From Cephaloticoccus capnophilus (GTDB taxonomy: Bacteria > Verrucomicrobiota > Verrucomicrobiia > Opitutales > Opitutaceae), in the NCBI RefSeq assembly GCF_001580045.1, contig NZ_LSZP01000053.1, positions 1 through 58,515 on the forward strand: 58,515 nt of DNA. Direction: 5' to 3'. How positions within the stretch are numbered: the first letter of the stretch is position 1; every line of letters starts with the position of its first letter. Positions 9,531 to 18,332 of this stretch are shown here, piece after piece. A model generated the notes under the pieces. That model made no database searches. It saw nothing but the letters and a program-made list of their open reading frames with translations, and was not told the origin of the DNA. The position numbers and the translations under genes are program-made.

Positions 9531-10148
9531 TTACGGGATTTGAGCACTGAGGACGGCGTTGACGCGCTCGGCGTTCGCGTCGTCGAGTTCCTCCAGAAAG
9601 TCATACACGCTGTCGTCGTTTCCGTAGTGGCGCACGCTGTAGCCGAAGAGCTGCACAGCTTCCTCACCGTTGGCCGTTTGCACAGGACTGTAGCGGTAAG
9701 CATTCCACTCCCAGATCATCTCGCGCTCTTCATCGGCGGCACTCATCACGAATACGAGTAAGACCTCTCCGGTGTTAGGATTCTCCATCAGGTTGAGGAT
9801 TCTGCCTCCTGCTGCGGGATCCTCGTTCTCTCTAAGCCCTTTGATGAAATCCACTTGCGCTCGCACTACGTCCTTGACCGTCGCGCCGCTAAGTCGCTCC
9901 ACGAGCAGCATGTTGTAGTAATAGGGCAACTCCTCGTCTTCCGGCAGGTATTCGGCTTTGCTGTAATTGGGCGCCGGGTCGGATGTCCATGCGAGCGAGT
10001 AAACTTCATCGAGAAACTCGATATCTGCGGGGATGGAGGCGTTCATAGCAGCTTGGGCTTGGGTGAGTGGAGAAAGGGCCGCGACTAGCAGCAGGGCGAG
10101 CGCAGCGACGAGAGACTTGAGAAGGGGAGGGGTGGAGTAAGGCTTCAT
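9531..10148 (-). CDS. Secreted protein of unknown function
   Basis: About 205 residues from the ATG at 10148. It starts with a clear signal peptide: two basic residues, then SLVAALALLLVAALSPLTQAQA, cleaved near residue 30. The mature part is acidic and Tyr/Trp-rich (LPYYYNMLLVERLSG, MIWEWNAYRYSP, LFGYSVRHYGNDD) with no Cys. It contains LMENPNTGEVLLVFVMSA, which reads like a beta hairpin. I recognise no family or catalytic motif. It is probably periplasmic and has its own terminator. The nearest upstream feature is the first dispersed repeat. An earlier in-frame start (10187) would add 13 residues ahead of the signal peptide and is less likely. Confidence 0.7.
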   Translation of the reverse strand: MKPYSTPPLLKSLVAALALLLVAALSPLTQAQAAMNASIPADIEFLDEVYSLAWTSDPAPNYSKAEYLPEDEELPYYYNMLLVERLSGATVKDVVRAQVDFIKGLRENEDPAAGGRILNLMENPNTGEVLLVFVMSAADEEREMIWEWNAYRYSPVQTANGEEAVQLFGYSVRHYGNDDSVYDFLEELDDANAERVNAVLSAQIP

Positions 10149-10250
10149 AGAAAGCCCGCTCAACTGAGCGTCTGCTTTGATAATCACCAGCCAAATATTT
10201 CTCGGTAACAGACCTAGGCCGCGGTCAAAGCGACGGATACCGATAGCCAG

Positions 10251-10563
10251 CCACTGCGCGTGGTGCGCAGCCGCAGGCTGTTTTATTTGGCGGCGGGCTC
10301 GTTGGCCCGCCGTCCATCGTTGCCCCCATTCACAGAGCCGTTTGGTAGAAAGGAGCCCAAACTTGGAGGCGGGAGCTTATTAGTGATTTTTCCCTCCTCA
10401 CCCAAGCGGGTTATCAATCTACTTTCCCTTTTCCTACTCTCCCTGTCGCAACGCGACAGGGGATTGTCCTTTTCAGATTTTGGTTTCGTTTCTGCGCGTC
10501 GCGCAGAGGCGAAACCAAAATCTAAATGGGTGCAGCGACACGCTGCCGCACCACGCGTAGTGG
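10251..10563 (+). repeat. Dispersed modular palindromic repeat, copy 1
   Basis: Fills most of the 438-bp gap between the 9531-10148 gene and pyrE. The ends are CCACTGCGCGTGG (10251-10263) and CCACGCGTAGTGG (10551-10563). In order inside: an end hairpin GGCGGGC/GCCCGCC (10292-10311, type c), a truncated remnant of the first big hairpin (about 10331-10346), the conserved core (about 10347-10440), CCCTGTCGC/GCGACAGGG (10441-10461), a 14-bp stem 10475-10488 with 10510-10523, and a type-a end (10528-10550). The 14-bp stem has a different sequence from the other three copies but is still paired. The right end is 23 bp from the pyrE stop. Confidence 0.9.
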
Positions 10564-10586
10564 AGAGACGCGTGGGGCAGCGGGCC

Positions 10587-11156
10587 TCAGCTTCCGGGTT
10601 TTTGAGCGGGCAGGGTGGCGAGTTCTGGAGGGAGTTTATCCGCCTCGTAAGTGGGGAAGCTCAGTTGGAGTAGCGAGATCGCGGGGATGTCGAAACGCGC
10701 GACGCCTGCGCTGCGATCGACGAGCATCGCAACAGCGACTGGCACTGCGCCCGCTGCCCGCACAATGTCGATGCACTCGCGAACGCGCCCCCCACGTGTG
10801 ACGACATCCTCGGCGATTAGGACGCGCTCGCCCGCCGCGAGTGTAAACCCGCGCCGCAGCACGAGCCGGTCGTCTTGCTTTTCGGCGAAAAGATAACGCG
10901 AACGCGTTTGGCGGGCGATTTCTTGACCGATGACGAGCCCGCCCATCGCGGGGGCGAGCACGGTGCTAAATGTAAACTCGCCGAGCTTGGGGGCGAGCAT
11001 CGCGGTGAGCCGCTCGACTTGCGCCATCTGTTCGCAGACCCGCGCACACTGAAAAAAGTGTCCGCTGTGCAGCCCCGAACGCAGAATGAAATGCCCCTCA
11101 AGCAGGGCTCCCGTTTCTCGAAAGATGGCCAGTGCCTCGCGCTGTATATCGTCCAT
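10587..11156 (-). CDS. pyrE: Orotate phosphoribosyltransferase
   Basis: Converts orotate and PRPP to orotidine monophosphate in pyrimidine synthesis. From the ATG at 11156 the product is 189 residues, close to the short OPRT class. It shows LLEGHFILRSGLHSGHFFQC (substrate-binding N-terminus), FAEKQDDRLVLRRGF (the mobile-loop region) and the PRPP motif VLIAEDVVTRGGRV. An in-frame GTG at 11234 would add 26 residues without family support. It is the last gene of the minus-strand run beginning at hemH, 101 bp after a His-rich gene, so it may have its own promoter. Confidence 0.93.
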   Translation of the reverse strand: MDDIQREALAIFRETGALLEGHFILRSGLHSGHFFQCARVCEQMAQVERLTAMLAPKLGEFTFSTVLAPAMGGLVIGQEIARQTRSRYLFAEKQDDRLVLRRGFTLAAGERVLIAEDVVTRGGRVRECIDIVRAAGAVPVAVAMLVDRSAGVARFDIPAISLLQLSFPTYEADKLPPELATLPAQKPGS

Positions 11157-11257
11157 AAAGCCGTCGACGTTACGGAGACGGCTCCCAGAAAAACAAACGG
11201 ATTTTGAGGCTTTCCGGCGGCTCCGAAGAGTCACCGGAGAGTCGAGGCACTGCCCTC

Positions 11258-11932
11258 TTAGTGTGCGTGGGTGTGTGCCGGAGCCGGCGCAAAAATCGGC
11301 GCTTCGCTGAGTTGCTCGGCTTGGCTTTGGAGGAGTTCGGGAAGCCGGATTGATACTACGCCAATTGCCGAGTTGAGCCGGCTAAAGCTCGTGCGCGCTG
11401 CGGCGCGCTCACTGTGATGGAGCGGCTCGAGGAGGGCATCGGCCAGCGCAGCGGTTTGCGCGAGCGAGGCGTTGAGCCGTTGTTGTTCCGCAGGCTGAGG
11501 CAGCACGACTTGGTCGAGGAGCGCGTGCGCGGTCAGGTGAATCGTCTCGGCGTAGCGGGTGAGCGCGGGGAGCTCCGCGTCTTGGTCCAGGCCATAGCGC
11601 AGGGCGTCGCGCGCGGCGAGTAGGCTTTTAAAAACGAGCGGCAGTGAAGCGCTGCTGTAGTGCGCTCGCCATTCGTCGGAGTGCTCGATGGACACTTGCG
11701 GCGCGGGCCCACCGTGTGAGTGCGAATGCCCCGCGTGGTCGTGAGGAGCGCTCGTGCTAGCGGTGGCGCTGCCGTGTGAGTGACCGTCGTGATCGTGGTC
11801 GCTGTGTGCACCGTGCGAATGGCCGTGGTGGTCGTGCCCGTGTCCATCGTCTTTATTGACGAAGACGAAGGCGAGCGCGGCGATGAGGAGCAATGCGCCG
11901 GGGGCGATGATGAGGAGTGAGCGGAGGGACAT
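11258..11932 (-). CDS. His-rich membrane-anchored periplasmic protein linked to the metal efflux operon
   Basis: 224 residues. A single N-terminal membrane segment (LLIIAPGALLLIAALAFVFV, about 6-26) is followed by an Asp/His-rich stretch (about 29-80) dominated by HGH, HDH and HSH repeats. A helical domain follows (about 85-205: TRYAETIHLTAHALLDQV..., RLNASLAQTAALADALLEPLHH), and the tail reads APAHTHAH. The His repeats suggest binding of Zn, Ni, Co or Cu in the periplasm (inference). It lies 48 bp downstream of the RND pump gene, on the same strand. I do not recognise a named family. It may buffer or deliver metal to the pump. Confidence 0.75.
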   Translation of the reverse strand: MSLRSLLIIAPGALLLIAALAFVFVNKDDGHGHDHHGHSHGAHSDHDHDGHSHGSATASTSAPHDHAGHSHSHGGPAPQVSIEHSDEWRAHYSSASLPLVFKSLLAARDALRYGLDQDAELPALTRYAETIHLTAHALLDQVVLPQPAEQQRLNASLAQTAALADALLEPLHHSERAAARTSFSRLNSAIGVVSIRLPELLQSQAEQLSEAPIFAPAPAHTHAH

Positions 11933-11980
11933 TTGTTTGTGTGTGGGTTGTCGTTTTAGGGAGAAGGGAGCACTGGGCGC

Positions 11981-14900
11981 TTAGTCGTGCGTGGGTTGTG
12001 CTAGCGCAGCGGCTGCGGCGCGTTTGCCAAATTTTAAAAACACGGCGGGCGTCACGGCCATGTCGAGGAGGGTGGAGCTGAGCAGTCCGCCCAAAATCAC
12101 AATAGCGACAGGGTAGAGGATTTCCTTGCCCGGTTCGTGGGCGGCGAGTGCGAGCGGGATGAGTGCGAGCCCGGCGGCGAGCGCGGTCATAGTCACCGGC
12201 ACGAGTCGCTCCAGTGAGCCGCGCAGAATCATTTGTGGGCCGAACTTTTCGCCTTCGTGTTGTATGAGGTGCAGGTAGTGCGAGATCATCATGATTGTAT
12301 TGCGCGTGGCGATACCGGCCAAGGTGATGAGCCCGACGAGTGTGGCTACCGAGATTGTGCCGATTGTCCAATAGGTGAGGGCGAGCGCTCCGATGAAGGA
12401 GAGAGGCACGTTGAGCAGGACTTGGGCGACAATCATCGCCGAGCGAAAGTGCGAGTAGAGCAGCAGAAAGATCGCCGCCAGGGTCAGCAGGGCGAGTAGC
12501 CCGATGAGTCGCGCGGCGGCTTGCTGGCTTTGGAACTGGCCTTCGTAGGAGATGAAGTAGCCGCTCTCCATCGGCAGGGCTTGGGCGAGCGTCGTTTGGA
12601 TGTCGGCGACGATGGCGTCGAGCGCGCGGCGCGAGGAGCCGCCGACATTGGCAGAGATGACGATGCGGCGCATGGCGTCTTCGCGGTTAATGGCGTTGGG
12701 CCCGAGGGCTTCGTGCACGTCGGCGACTTGGGCGAGCGGGATTGCGCCGCCGAGTGGGGTATCGATGAGGAGCGCGCGCAGTCGCTCAATGTCGCTGCGT
12801 AAGGGCCTGCGCCCTGCTTTATTTTGCGACGCAGGCGTGGCGGCCTCGCCGAGGGCGTCGCTGCGCGTGGCTCCGATCAACTCGCCCGGGCGGGTTTCCG
12901 CTTTGTTCATTTCGGCGTGGTCGGCATAGCGCAGGACGAGATCGATCGAGCGGGTGCCGTCGAGGACTTGGGAGACGACGCGGCCATTGAGCCCGGCTTC
13001 GAGCCGTTCGCTGAGCTCGCCCGGGCGCAGTCCGTAGTGTGCGGCGCGCTCGCGGTCGATCTCGACGCGCACTTGGGGGACTAGGGTTTGGGCTTCGATT
13101 TGCAGGTCTACGAGGCCCTCGATGTTAGAAATCGCGTCTTTGGCTTGCGCGGCGTAGCGGCGGAGCTGGGCCAGGTCGGGACCGGAGATTTTGACGGCGA
13201 TTGCGGCCTGCACGCCCGAGAGCATGTGGTCGAGCCGGTGAGAGATGGGTTGTCCTACGTTGAGCACTACGCCGGGGAGTCCGCCGAGTTTTTCGCGAAT
13301 CTCGCCGAGTATCTCGGCGCGGCTGCGCTTACTTTTGGCAAACTCGATATCGATTTCGGAGCGGTGCACGCCTTCGGCGTGTTCGTCGAGCTCGGCACGT
13401 CCTGTGCGGCGTCCTGTGTGCTCGATTTCGGGGATGGTCAGGAGGAGTTTTTCGCCGATACGGCCCATGCGGTCGCTTTCTTCTAGGGAGGTGCCCGGCG
13501 GCATAATTAGAGAAACGATGGCGGTGCCCTCGTTAAACTCGGGCAGGAAGGTTTTGCCCATCCGTGGGTAAAGCGCAGCGGAGGCGGCGACGAGCACGAG
13601 TGCGAGCGACATAGGCACCCAGGGGTGGCTCAACGAGGGGCCGAGTATCCAGCGCGAGCTGGCGGCCTTGAGCACGCGCACGAACCATGCGTCGCGGTTT
13701 TCGCGCATCCGCTTCATCCGCGGGAGCAGGTAGCTGCACAGCGCAGGGATGACCGTCAGCGAGACGAGGAAGGAGGCGAGCATCGAGACGATGATCGCGA
13801 TGCCGATGGGCGCGAAGAACTGGCCCTCGATGCCGCTTAGCGCGAAGAGCGGCAGGAAGACGAGCACGATGACGAGTGTCGCGTAGAGGATGGAGCTGCG
13901 GACTTCGCTGCTCGCCTCGCCGATGACTTTAAGTGTGGGGAGTGGGCTTGGTGCGGCGCGATTCTCGCGGAGGCGGCGAAACACATTTTCTACGTCTACG
14001 ATCGCATCGTCCACAACGAGCCCGACTGCGACCGCTAGCCCGCCGAGCGTCATGGTGTTGATGGAGACTCCCAGCCACTGGAAGACGAGCGCGGAGAGGG
14101 CGAAGCTCAGCGGGATGGCCGTGAGCGTGATGAAGGTCGTGCGGAAGTTGAGCAGGAATACGAAGAGCACGAGGATGACCATCAGCGAACCGTCGCGGAT
14201 GGCCTCCTTCACGTTGGCGATGGCGTTTTCGATAAAGGTCGCTTGGCGAAAGAGCACTTGGATCTGCACGCCGGGCGGCAGGGAGGGGCGCATCTCTTCG
14301 AGTGCGCGCTCAATCCGGCGTGTGAGCTCGGTAGTGTCGGCATCGGGCTGTTTTTGGACGGCGAGGATGACGGCGGGGGCGGCGTTTACGCCCGCGTCGC
14401 CGCGCATCGGCTGCGTGCCGAGCGCGACATCGGCGACGTCGCGAATGAAGAGCGGGGAGGCGGTGGCGTAGCCCCATTCATTTTGCGAGGCGTCGGGAGC
14501 GCGGGCCGGGCCGACTCGTCCACGAGTGGACTCGTTTCGCTCCTCACTTTCTACACTCGCAGGGCGGATGACGACTGCGCCGAGTTCGGCGGGATCGGCA
14601 CTGCGGGCGAGATTGCGGATGAGTCGCTCGCGCGGGCCGTCGATTAGGAAACCGCCGCCCGAGCTGCCTTGTGCCTCGGCTGCGGCGGTGGCGACTTCCT
14701 CGAAGCCGACGCCGTGCGCGGCCATTTTTTCGGAGTCGAGGTTGATGTGGAGTTGCTGGCGGCCGCCGCCAATGACCATCACTTGCGAGACGCCGCTAAG
14801 CGTGAGTAGGCGCGGGCCGAGTTCCCAATCAGCGAGTGTGCGCAACTCGGGCGGCGTGAGGACTGCGGAGGCCGGGCTGCGCTCTCTTTTTCCTTCGCTG

Positions 14901-15358
14901 CTCGCTTCCGCGAGGGGCTCCGTGGTGAGCCCGACGAGCAGGATTTCGCCCATGAGCGAGGAGATCGGGCCCATGTGAACCTCTGTGCCGAGCGGGAGTC
15001 GCGGGCGGGCGAGTTCAACGCGTTCTTGGACGAGTTGGCGTGCGCGGTAGATGTCTTGGCCCCAGTCGAACTCGACGTAGATGATTGAGAGCCCAACGCC
15101 GCATTGGGCGCGGACGCGTTGCACGCCGGGTGCACCGTTGAGTGCGGTTTCGAGTGGGATGGAAATCAGCGTTTCGACCTCTTCGGGGGCGAGTCCTGCG
15201 GCCTCGGTCATGAGCGTGACCGTCGGACGATTGAGGTTGGGGAAGACGTCGATGGGGAGTTTGAGCGCGACAGTGCCACCGTAGCCGAGGACGAGCGCGG
15301 CAAGCGCGAGGACGCTGAGCCGGTTGCGCAGCGAGAAATGAATGAGCCGTTTTAACAT
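11981..15358 (-). CDS. czcA: CzcA-type heavy-metal RND efflux pump, inner-membrane subunit
   Basis: Proton-driven exporter of divalent metals across the envelope, working with the adaptor and outer-membrane channel encoded just upstream. It begins RLIHFSLRNRLSVLALAALVLGYGGTVALKLPIDVFPNLNRPTV. The fourth-helix motif AVAVGLVVDDAIVDVENVF (about 440-460) has the paired Asp expected for proton coupling, and the C-terminal half repeats the fold (TLVGLITLAGIATRNTIMMISH). At 1125 residues it is some 70-80 longer than usual. The excess lies in hydrophilic inserts near residues 150-170, 268-295 and 815-850. The metal is not determined; the His-rich neighbours favour Zn/Co/Ni/Cd over Cu(I). Confidence 0.93.
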   Translation of the reverse strand: MLKRLIHFSLRNRLSVLALAALVLGYGGTVALKLPIDVFPNLNRPTVTLMTEAAGLAPEEVETLISIPLETALNGAPGVQRVRAQCGVGLSIIYVEFDWGQDIYRARQLVQERVELARPRLPLGTEVHMGPISSLMGEILLVGLTTEPLAEASSEGKRERSPASAVLTPPELRTLADWELGPRLLTLSGVSQVMVIGGGRQQLHINLDSEKMAAHGVGFEEVATAAAEAQGSSGGGFLIDGPRERLIRNLARSADPAELGAVVIRPASVESEERNESTRGRVGPARAPDASQNEWGYATASPLFIRDVADVALGTQPMRGDAGVNAAPAVILAVQKQPDADTTELTRRIERALEEMRPSLPPGVQIQVLFRQATFIENAIANVKEAIRDGSLMVILVLFVFLLNFRTTFITLTAIPLSFALSALVFQWLGVSINTMTLGGLAVAVGLVVDDAIVDVENVFRRLRENRAAPSPLPTLKVIGEASSEVRSSILYATLVIVLVFLPLFALSGIEGQFFAPIGIAIIVSMLASFLVSLTVIPALCSYLLPRMKRMRENRDAWFVRVLKAASSRWILGPSLSHPWVPMSLALVLVAASAALYPRMGKTFLPEFNEGTAIVSLIMPPGTSLEESDRMGRIGEKLLLTIPEIEHTGRRTGRAELDEHAEGVHRSEIDIEFAKSKRSRAEILGEIREKLGGLPGVVLNVGQPISHRLDHMLSGVQAAIAVKISGPDLAQLRRYAAQAKDAISNIEGLVDLQIEAQTLVPQVRVEIDRERAAHYGLRPGELSERLEAGLNGRVVSQVLDGTRSIDLVLRYADHAEMNKAETRPGELIGATRSDALGEAATPASQNKAGRRPLRSDIERLRALLIDTPLGGAIPLAQVADVHEALGPNAINREDAMRRIVISANVGGSSRRALDAIVADIQTTLAQALPMESGYFISYEGQFQSQQAAARLIGLLALLTLAAIFLLLYSHFRSAMIVAQVLLNVPLSFIGALALTYWTIGTISVATLVGLITLAGIATRNTIMMISHYLHLIQHEGEKFGPQMILRGSLERLVPVTMTALAAGLALIPLALAAHEPGKEILYPVAIVILGGLLSSTLLDMAVTPAVFLKFGKRAAAAALAQPTHD

Positions 15359-15420
15359 GGCGGGGGAAGTGGGCCGAGTTGTGAGGTGTGAGTGTGCGGG
15401 AGGCTTTGCGCTGTGGCGCG

Positions 15421-16371
15421 TTAGTGAGTGTGCCCGTGCCCATCATCAAATGCGGCGGACCCTTCGCCGCGTGCGGCCTCAAGGTATTCGAGTTGGTAGT
15501 TGCCGCGCGTGACGATGCGGTCGCCCGGGAGAACTCCATCAATGATCTCCACGAAGCGGTCGTCGCGCAGACCGACGACGACGCTTGTGCGCTCGTAGTG
15601 CCGTTCGTGTGACGCGCTGAGGCCAGCGTTTCCGCCTGCACTCGGGAGCTCACGAAAGACAAAAAAATCGCCTGCTTCGCCGCGCACCGCTTCGCGTGGC
15701 ACGACGACCGCGCGTGCTTGATCCTCGACTACAATCGAGAGCTGTACGCGCATGCCGAGGAGGAGTTTTTCCTGAAGGTTGGGCGTGTGGACGAAGATGC
15801 GCCGCGTGCCTGTTTGGCGGTCTACATTGGCGGCGATGGTCTTTAGCTCGCCCTCGAAGACTTCGCCCGGGTAGGCCGCGCTGCGCACGCGAACGCGTTG
15901 GCCGAGTTGCACGTTGGCCAGGTCGCGGATGTGGATTTCGCCAACGACATCGACTTCGCTCAAGTCGACGAGTGTGAGGAGCGTATCGGCAGGCTCGACT
16001 GCGCCACCCAGCGGAATCTCCGCTTCGAGGACGCGGCCCGCGATGGGCGAGGTGAAGCGCAGGCGGGGCGGTGTCTGGGCAGCGACGCGCGACTCGACCT
16101 CGACTAGGAAGTCACCGACCTCGACTCGTTGGCCGTCGTGCACGGCGAGTGCGGTAACGCGACCGGCGACGCGTGAGGTGATGGCCACTAGGCTGCCGGG
16201 CTCGGCCTCGACTCGGCCAAGGGCGGAGACGCTGCGCTCGATGGGGCGCAGCTCCGCCACGGCAGTTTGCAGCCCGATGTTTTGGGCGACTTGCGCGCTG
16301 ACTTCGATTTCTGCGGAGCGGGCCAGTGTAGCGAAAGCGGCGATACAGAGCGTAGTGAGGAAAAGTTTCAT
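15421..16371 (-). CDS. czcB: CzcB-type periplasmic adaptor of metal efflux system, His-tailed
   Basis: Membrane fusion protein joining the pump to the outer-membrane channel. 316 residues: signal peptide (FLTTLCIAAFATLARS), HlyD-like barrel-sandwich halves (about 50-85 and 100-135, with GRVTALAVHDGQRVEVGDFL and SPIAGRVLEAEIPLGG), a beta-barrel domain (about 140-215) and a membrane-proximal domain. It is short on the alpha-hairpin. It ends DDGHGHTH, a metal-binding-type tail. Only 14 bp separate it from the channel gene upstream, and 62 bp from czcA. Confidence 0.9.
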   Translation of the reverse strand: MKLFLTTLCIAAFATLARSAEIEVSAQVAQNIGLQTAVAELRPIERSVSALGRVEAEPGSLVAITSRVAGRVTALAVHDGQRVEVGDFLVEVESRVAAQTPPRLRFTSPIAGRVLEAEIPLGGAVEPADTLLTLVDLSEVDVVGEIHIRDLANVQLGQRVRVRSAAYPGEVFEGELKTIAANVDRQTGTRRIFVHTPNLQEKLLLGMRVQLSIVVEDQARAVVVPREAVRGEAGDFFVFRELPSAGGNAGLSASHERHYERTSVVVGLRDDRFVEIIDGVLPGDRIVTRGNYQLEYLEAARGEGSAAFDDGHGHTH

Positions 16372-16385
16372 GTGTTAGAAAAGGG

Positions 16386-17663
16386 TTAGAGCTGGGGTTG
16401 TGGGGGGATTTGGCCTAGTGCTGTTTCGAGCGTGGCTCGGGCTTCTAGGTAGCGGGCGGCGGCATCGAGAAACTCGGCCTCAATCGCGGCGTGCTGTTGC
16501 TGAGCTTGGCCGAGCTCGCGGGGGGAGATCTCACCGCGCGCGAGTAGTGGGCTTAGCGTTTGCTGTGCGGTGGCGGCGTGCTGCGCGAATTCGCGATAGC
16601 GGAGCACTTCGGGTTGCAGGGCGCGGGCGGTGGCGAGTGCGGCATGGGCTTCGGCAGCAAGCTCGTCGCGCAGTGCGTCGAGCTCGGCTTGGGCGATTCG
16701 TAGCGCCGCTTCGCGCTCGGCGATGACTCCTCGGTTGGGCGCGCGGCCTGAGCGCACGGGCCAAGGTGCGGAGGTGCTTAGCGTGAGGCGCGGCTCGCTG
16801 CTGAGCCGGCCGCTCGCGTCGTTGGCACGGCGTTCAACCTCGACGCCTGCGCCCACCGTCCAGTCTTCGCGCGACTCGCTGCGTGCGAGGTCGAGGGCGG
16901 CCCGCGCTTTGGCGACTTCGTGTTCTGCGAGCGTGAGGCTGGGGAGAGAGGCGACTCCCGCGTTTCCTTCGGGAAGCGTGACCTCAAGCAGCGGGTTGAG
17001 TGCGAGTTGCAGCGCTGGGAGTGGCTCTGCTGCGGGCCAACGCAAGCGGGCGCGAAGCTGGGCGCGAGTGGCGTCGCGCTCGGCTTTGGCGAGGGCTTGG
17101 GCTTGAGCGCTGCGGCCGAGTTCGAGTTTTAGGAATAACCAATCGCTCTCGGCGATTTCGCCCGCCGCATGGCGCTCCACGAGGCCATCGGCGAGGGCGC
17201 GGTTTGCGGCAAACATCTGCTCGGTGAGGGTCGCGCGTGCGTCTTGCACGGCGAGCGCATACCAGAGTCGGCGAACCTTGTCGGCGAGTTGTGTGCGGCG
17301 CAGCGCAAGCGTGATGGGGGCGGCCTCCCCGCCGAGCCGCGCATAAGCACGAGCGAGGGCGACGCGTTCGCGGCGTGGGAGCGATTGGCTCAGCCCAAGC
17401 CCGAGCGCCCACTCGCTCTTATCATCGAGCCCGAGGGCGGTGTTGGCCTCGAGCCGTGGAGCAGGGCGCAGGCCCGCTTGGAGCTCGCGGGCTTGGGCGA
17501 GTTGCGGAGCGAGCGCGAGGGCGGCGACTTGTGGGTCACGGGCCCAGGCGTGGTGGATGGCCTCGTCGAGCGTAAGTGCGCGCGGCGTGGAGAGAGCGGA
17601 CGGAACGGCGTGTGCGGTCGTCGAGACGAGCGCAGCCAAAAAAAGAGAAAAACGTAGAGACAT
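16386..17663 (-). CDS. czcC: CzcC-type outer-membrane channel of metal efflux system
   Basis: TolC-like outer-membrane factor of 425 residues. A signal peptide is followed by ALTLDEAIHHAWARDPQVAAL, the usual start of the family, and then two long Ala/Leu/Arg-rich helical hairpin repeats. The second repeat reads ALRIAQAELDALRDELAAEAHAAL and ends EARATLETALG. It is the first pump gene transcribed, followed by czcB and czcA. A GGGGC/GCCCC hairpin sits directly before its ATG. Confidence 0.88.
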   Translation of the reverse strand: MSLRFSLFLAALVSTTAHAVPSALSTPRALTLDEAIHHAWARDPQVAALALAPQLAQARELQAGLRPAPRLEANTALGLDDKSEWALGLGLSQSLPRRERVALARAYARLGGEAAPITLALRRTQLADKVRRLWYALAVQDARATLTEQMFAANRALADGLVERHAAGEIAESDWLFLKLELGRSAQAQALAKAERDATRAQLRARLRWPAAEPLPALQLALNPLLEVTLPEGNAGVASLPSLTLAEHEVAKARAALDLARSESREDWTVGAGVEVERRANDASGRLSSEPRLTLSTSAPWPVRSGRAPNRGVIAEREAALRIAQAELDALRDELAAEAHAALATARALQPEVLRYREFAQHAATAQQTLSPLLARGEISPRELGQAQQQHAAIEAEFLDAAARYLEARATLETALGQIPPQPQL

Positions 17664-17787
17664 TGGAACCCCGGGGCGTAGCCCCTTTTGTTTTTTCAGG
17701 CTGCGCGTTGGCGGCCTGTTAGAGAGCTATCCCAAATCACTCAGCCCCTTTAGAGAGAGGGGGGAGTGGATTTGGCCTACAGTGAGC

Positions 17788-18309
17788 TCAACGCAGAGGT
17801 GGGGCGGCGATGTCGGGTGCGCAGCGGCGCACGAAGTGCCAGATCGGGTCTCGCGTATGACTCCCGTTGATACGCCAACGTGGAGCGACTTTCGGACGCG
17901 CGACGCGCAGTAGCGCGCTCAAGGTCCAGCGCGGGGACAGGAAAAGCGGTGCAAGCAGCAGTGCCGTAAGAACGGCGAGCAGGAGCGAGGCGTGCGAAGT
18001 GGGCTGAGCGGCCCAGAGGGGTTCCTGGTCTCCTCCGTCGCCCACCGTGTGTTCGTGCGCGTGAGGGTTTGCCGGATCGTGATAGGCGGGGTGGTGGTGT
18101 TCGTGATCGGGAAGCCAGTCTGCAGCACAGAGACTGCTGTGAAAAAAACCCACCCCCCAAGCGAGGGTCATCACCGAAAGGATGAAAATGCGGGCACAGG
18201 AAAACACGACGACGCGCAGTGGTATGACACCGCGGCCAATACGCAATCTCGCTTTACGCAAAAACGCGCCCCAGCGGGGCGAGTTTTCAGAAGAGGGGGA
18301 TTTGCCCAT
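17788..18309 (-). CDS. His-rich membrane protein between hemH and the metal efflux operon
   Basis: About 173 residues from the ATG at 18309. A basic N-terminus is followed by a membrane segment (FILSVMTLAWGVGFF). Next comes a His/Asp/Pro-rich loop (PDHEHHHPAYHDPANPHAHEH, interrupted here only by its own residues). A second membrane segment (SLLLAVLTALLLAPLFL) precedes a basic Arg/Trp tail. The loop is a plausible periplasmic metal-binding site. It lies 23 bp past hemH and 124 bp before czcC on the same strand. No family recognised. An in-frame TTG at 18336 overlapping the hemH stop is an alternative start. Confidence 0.7.
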   Translation of the reverse strand: MGKSPSSENSPRWGAFLRKARLRIGRGVIPLRVVVFSCARIFILSVMTLAWGVGFFHSSLCAADWLPDHEHHHPAYHDPANPHAHEHTVGDGGDQEPLWAAQPTSHASLLLAVLTALLLAPLFLSPRWTLSALLRVARPKVAPRWRINGSHTRDPIWHFVRRCAPDIAAPPLR

Positions 18310-18332
18310 TATCTCTCGCTCGCTTCGGCTGC

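Noticed and set aside
9361-9543. 60-codon frame after htrA
   Set aside because: Overlaps the terminator and the 3' end of the opposite-strand gene; no conservation cue.
10251-10563. CRISPR array
   Set aside because: Repeats are single modular elements with internal hairpins, not short direct repeats with spacers; no cas genes are present.
17673-17695. Terminator-like GGGGC/GCCCC hairpin plus T-run before czcC
   Set aside because: The T-run is on the plus strand, where no gene precedes it; on the minus strand it lies in the czcC leader. No support for a terminator, and a regulatory role is speculative.
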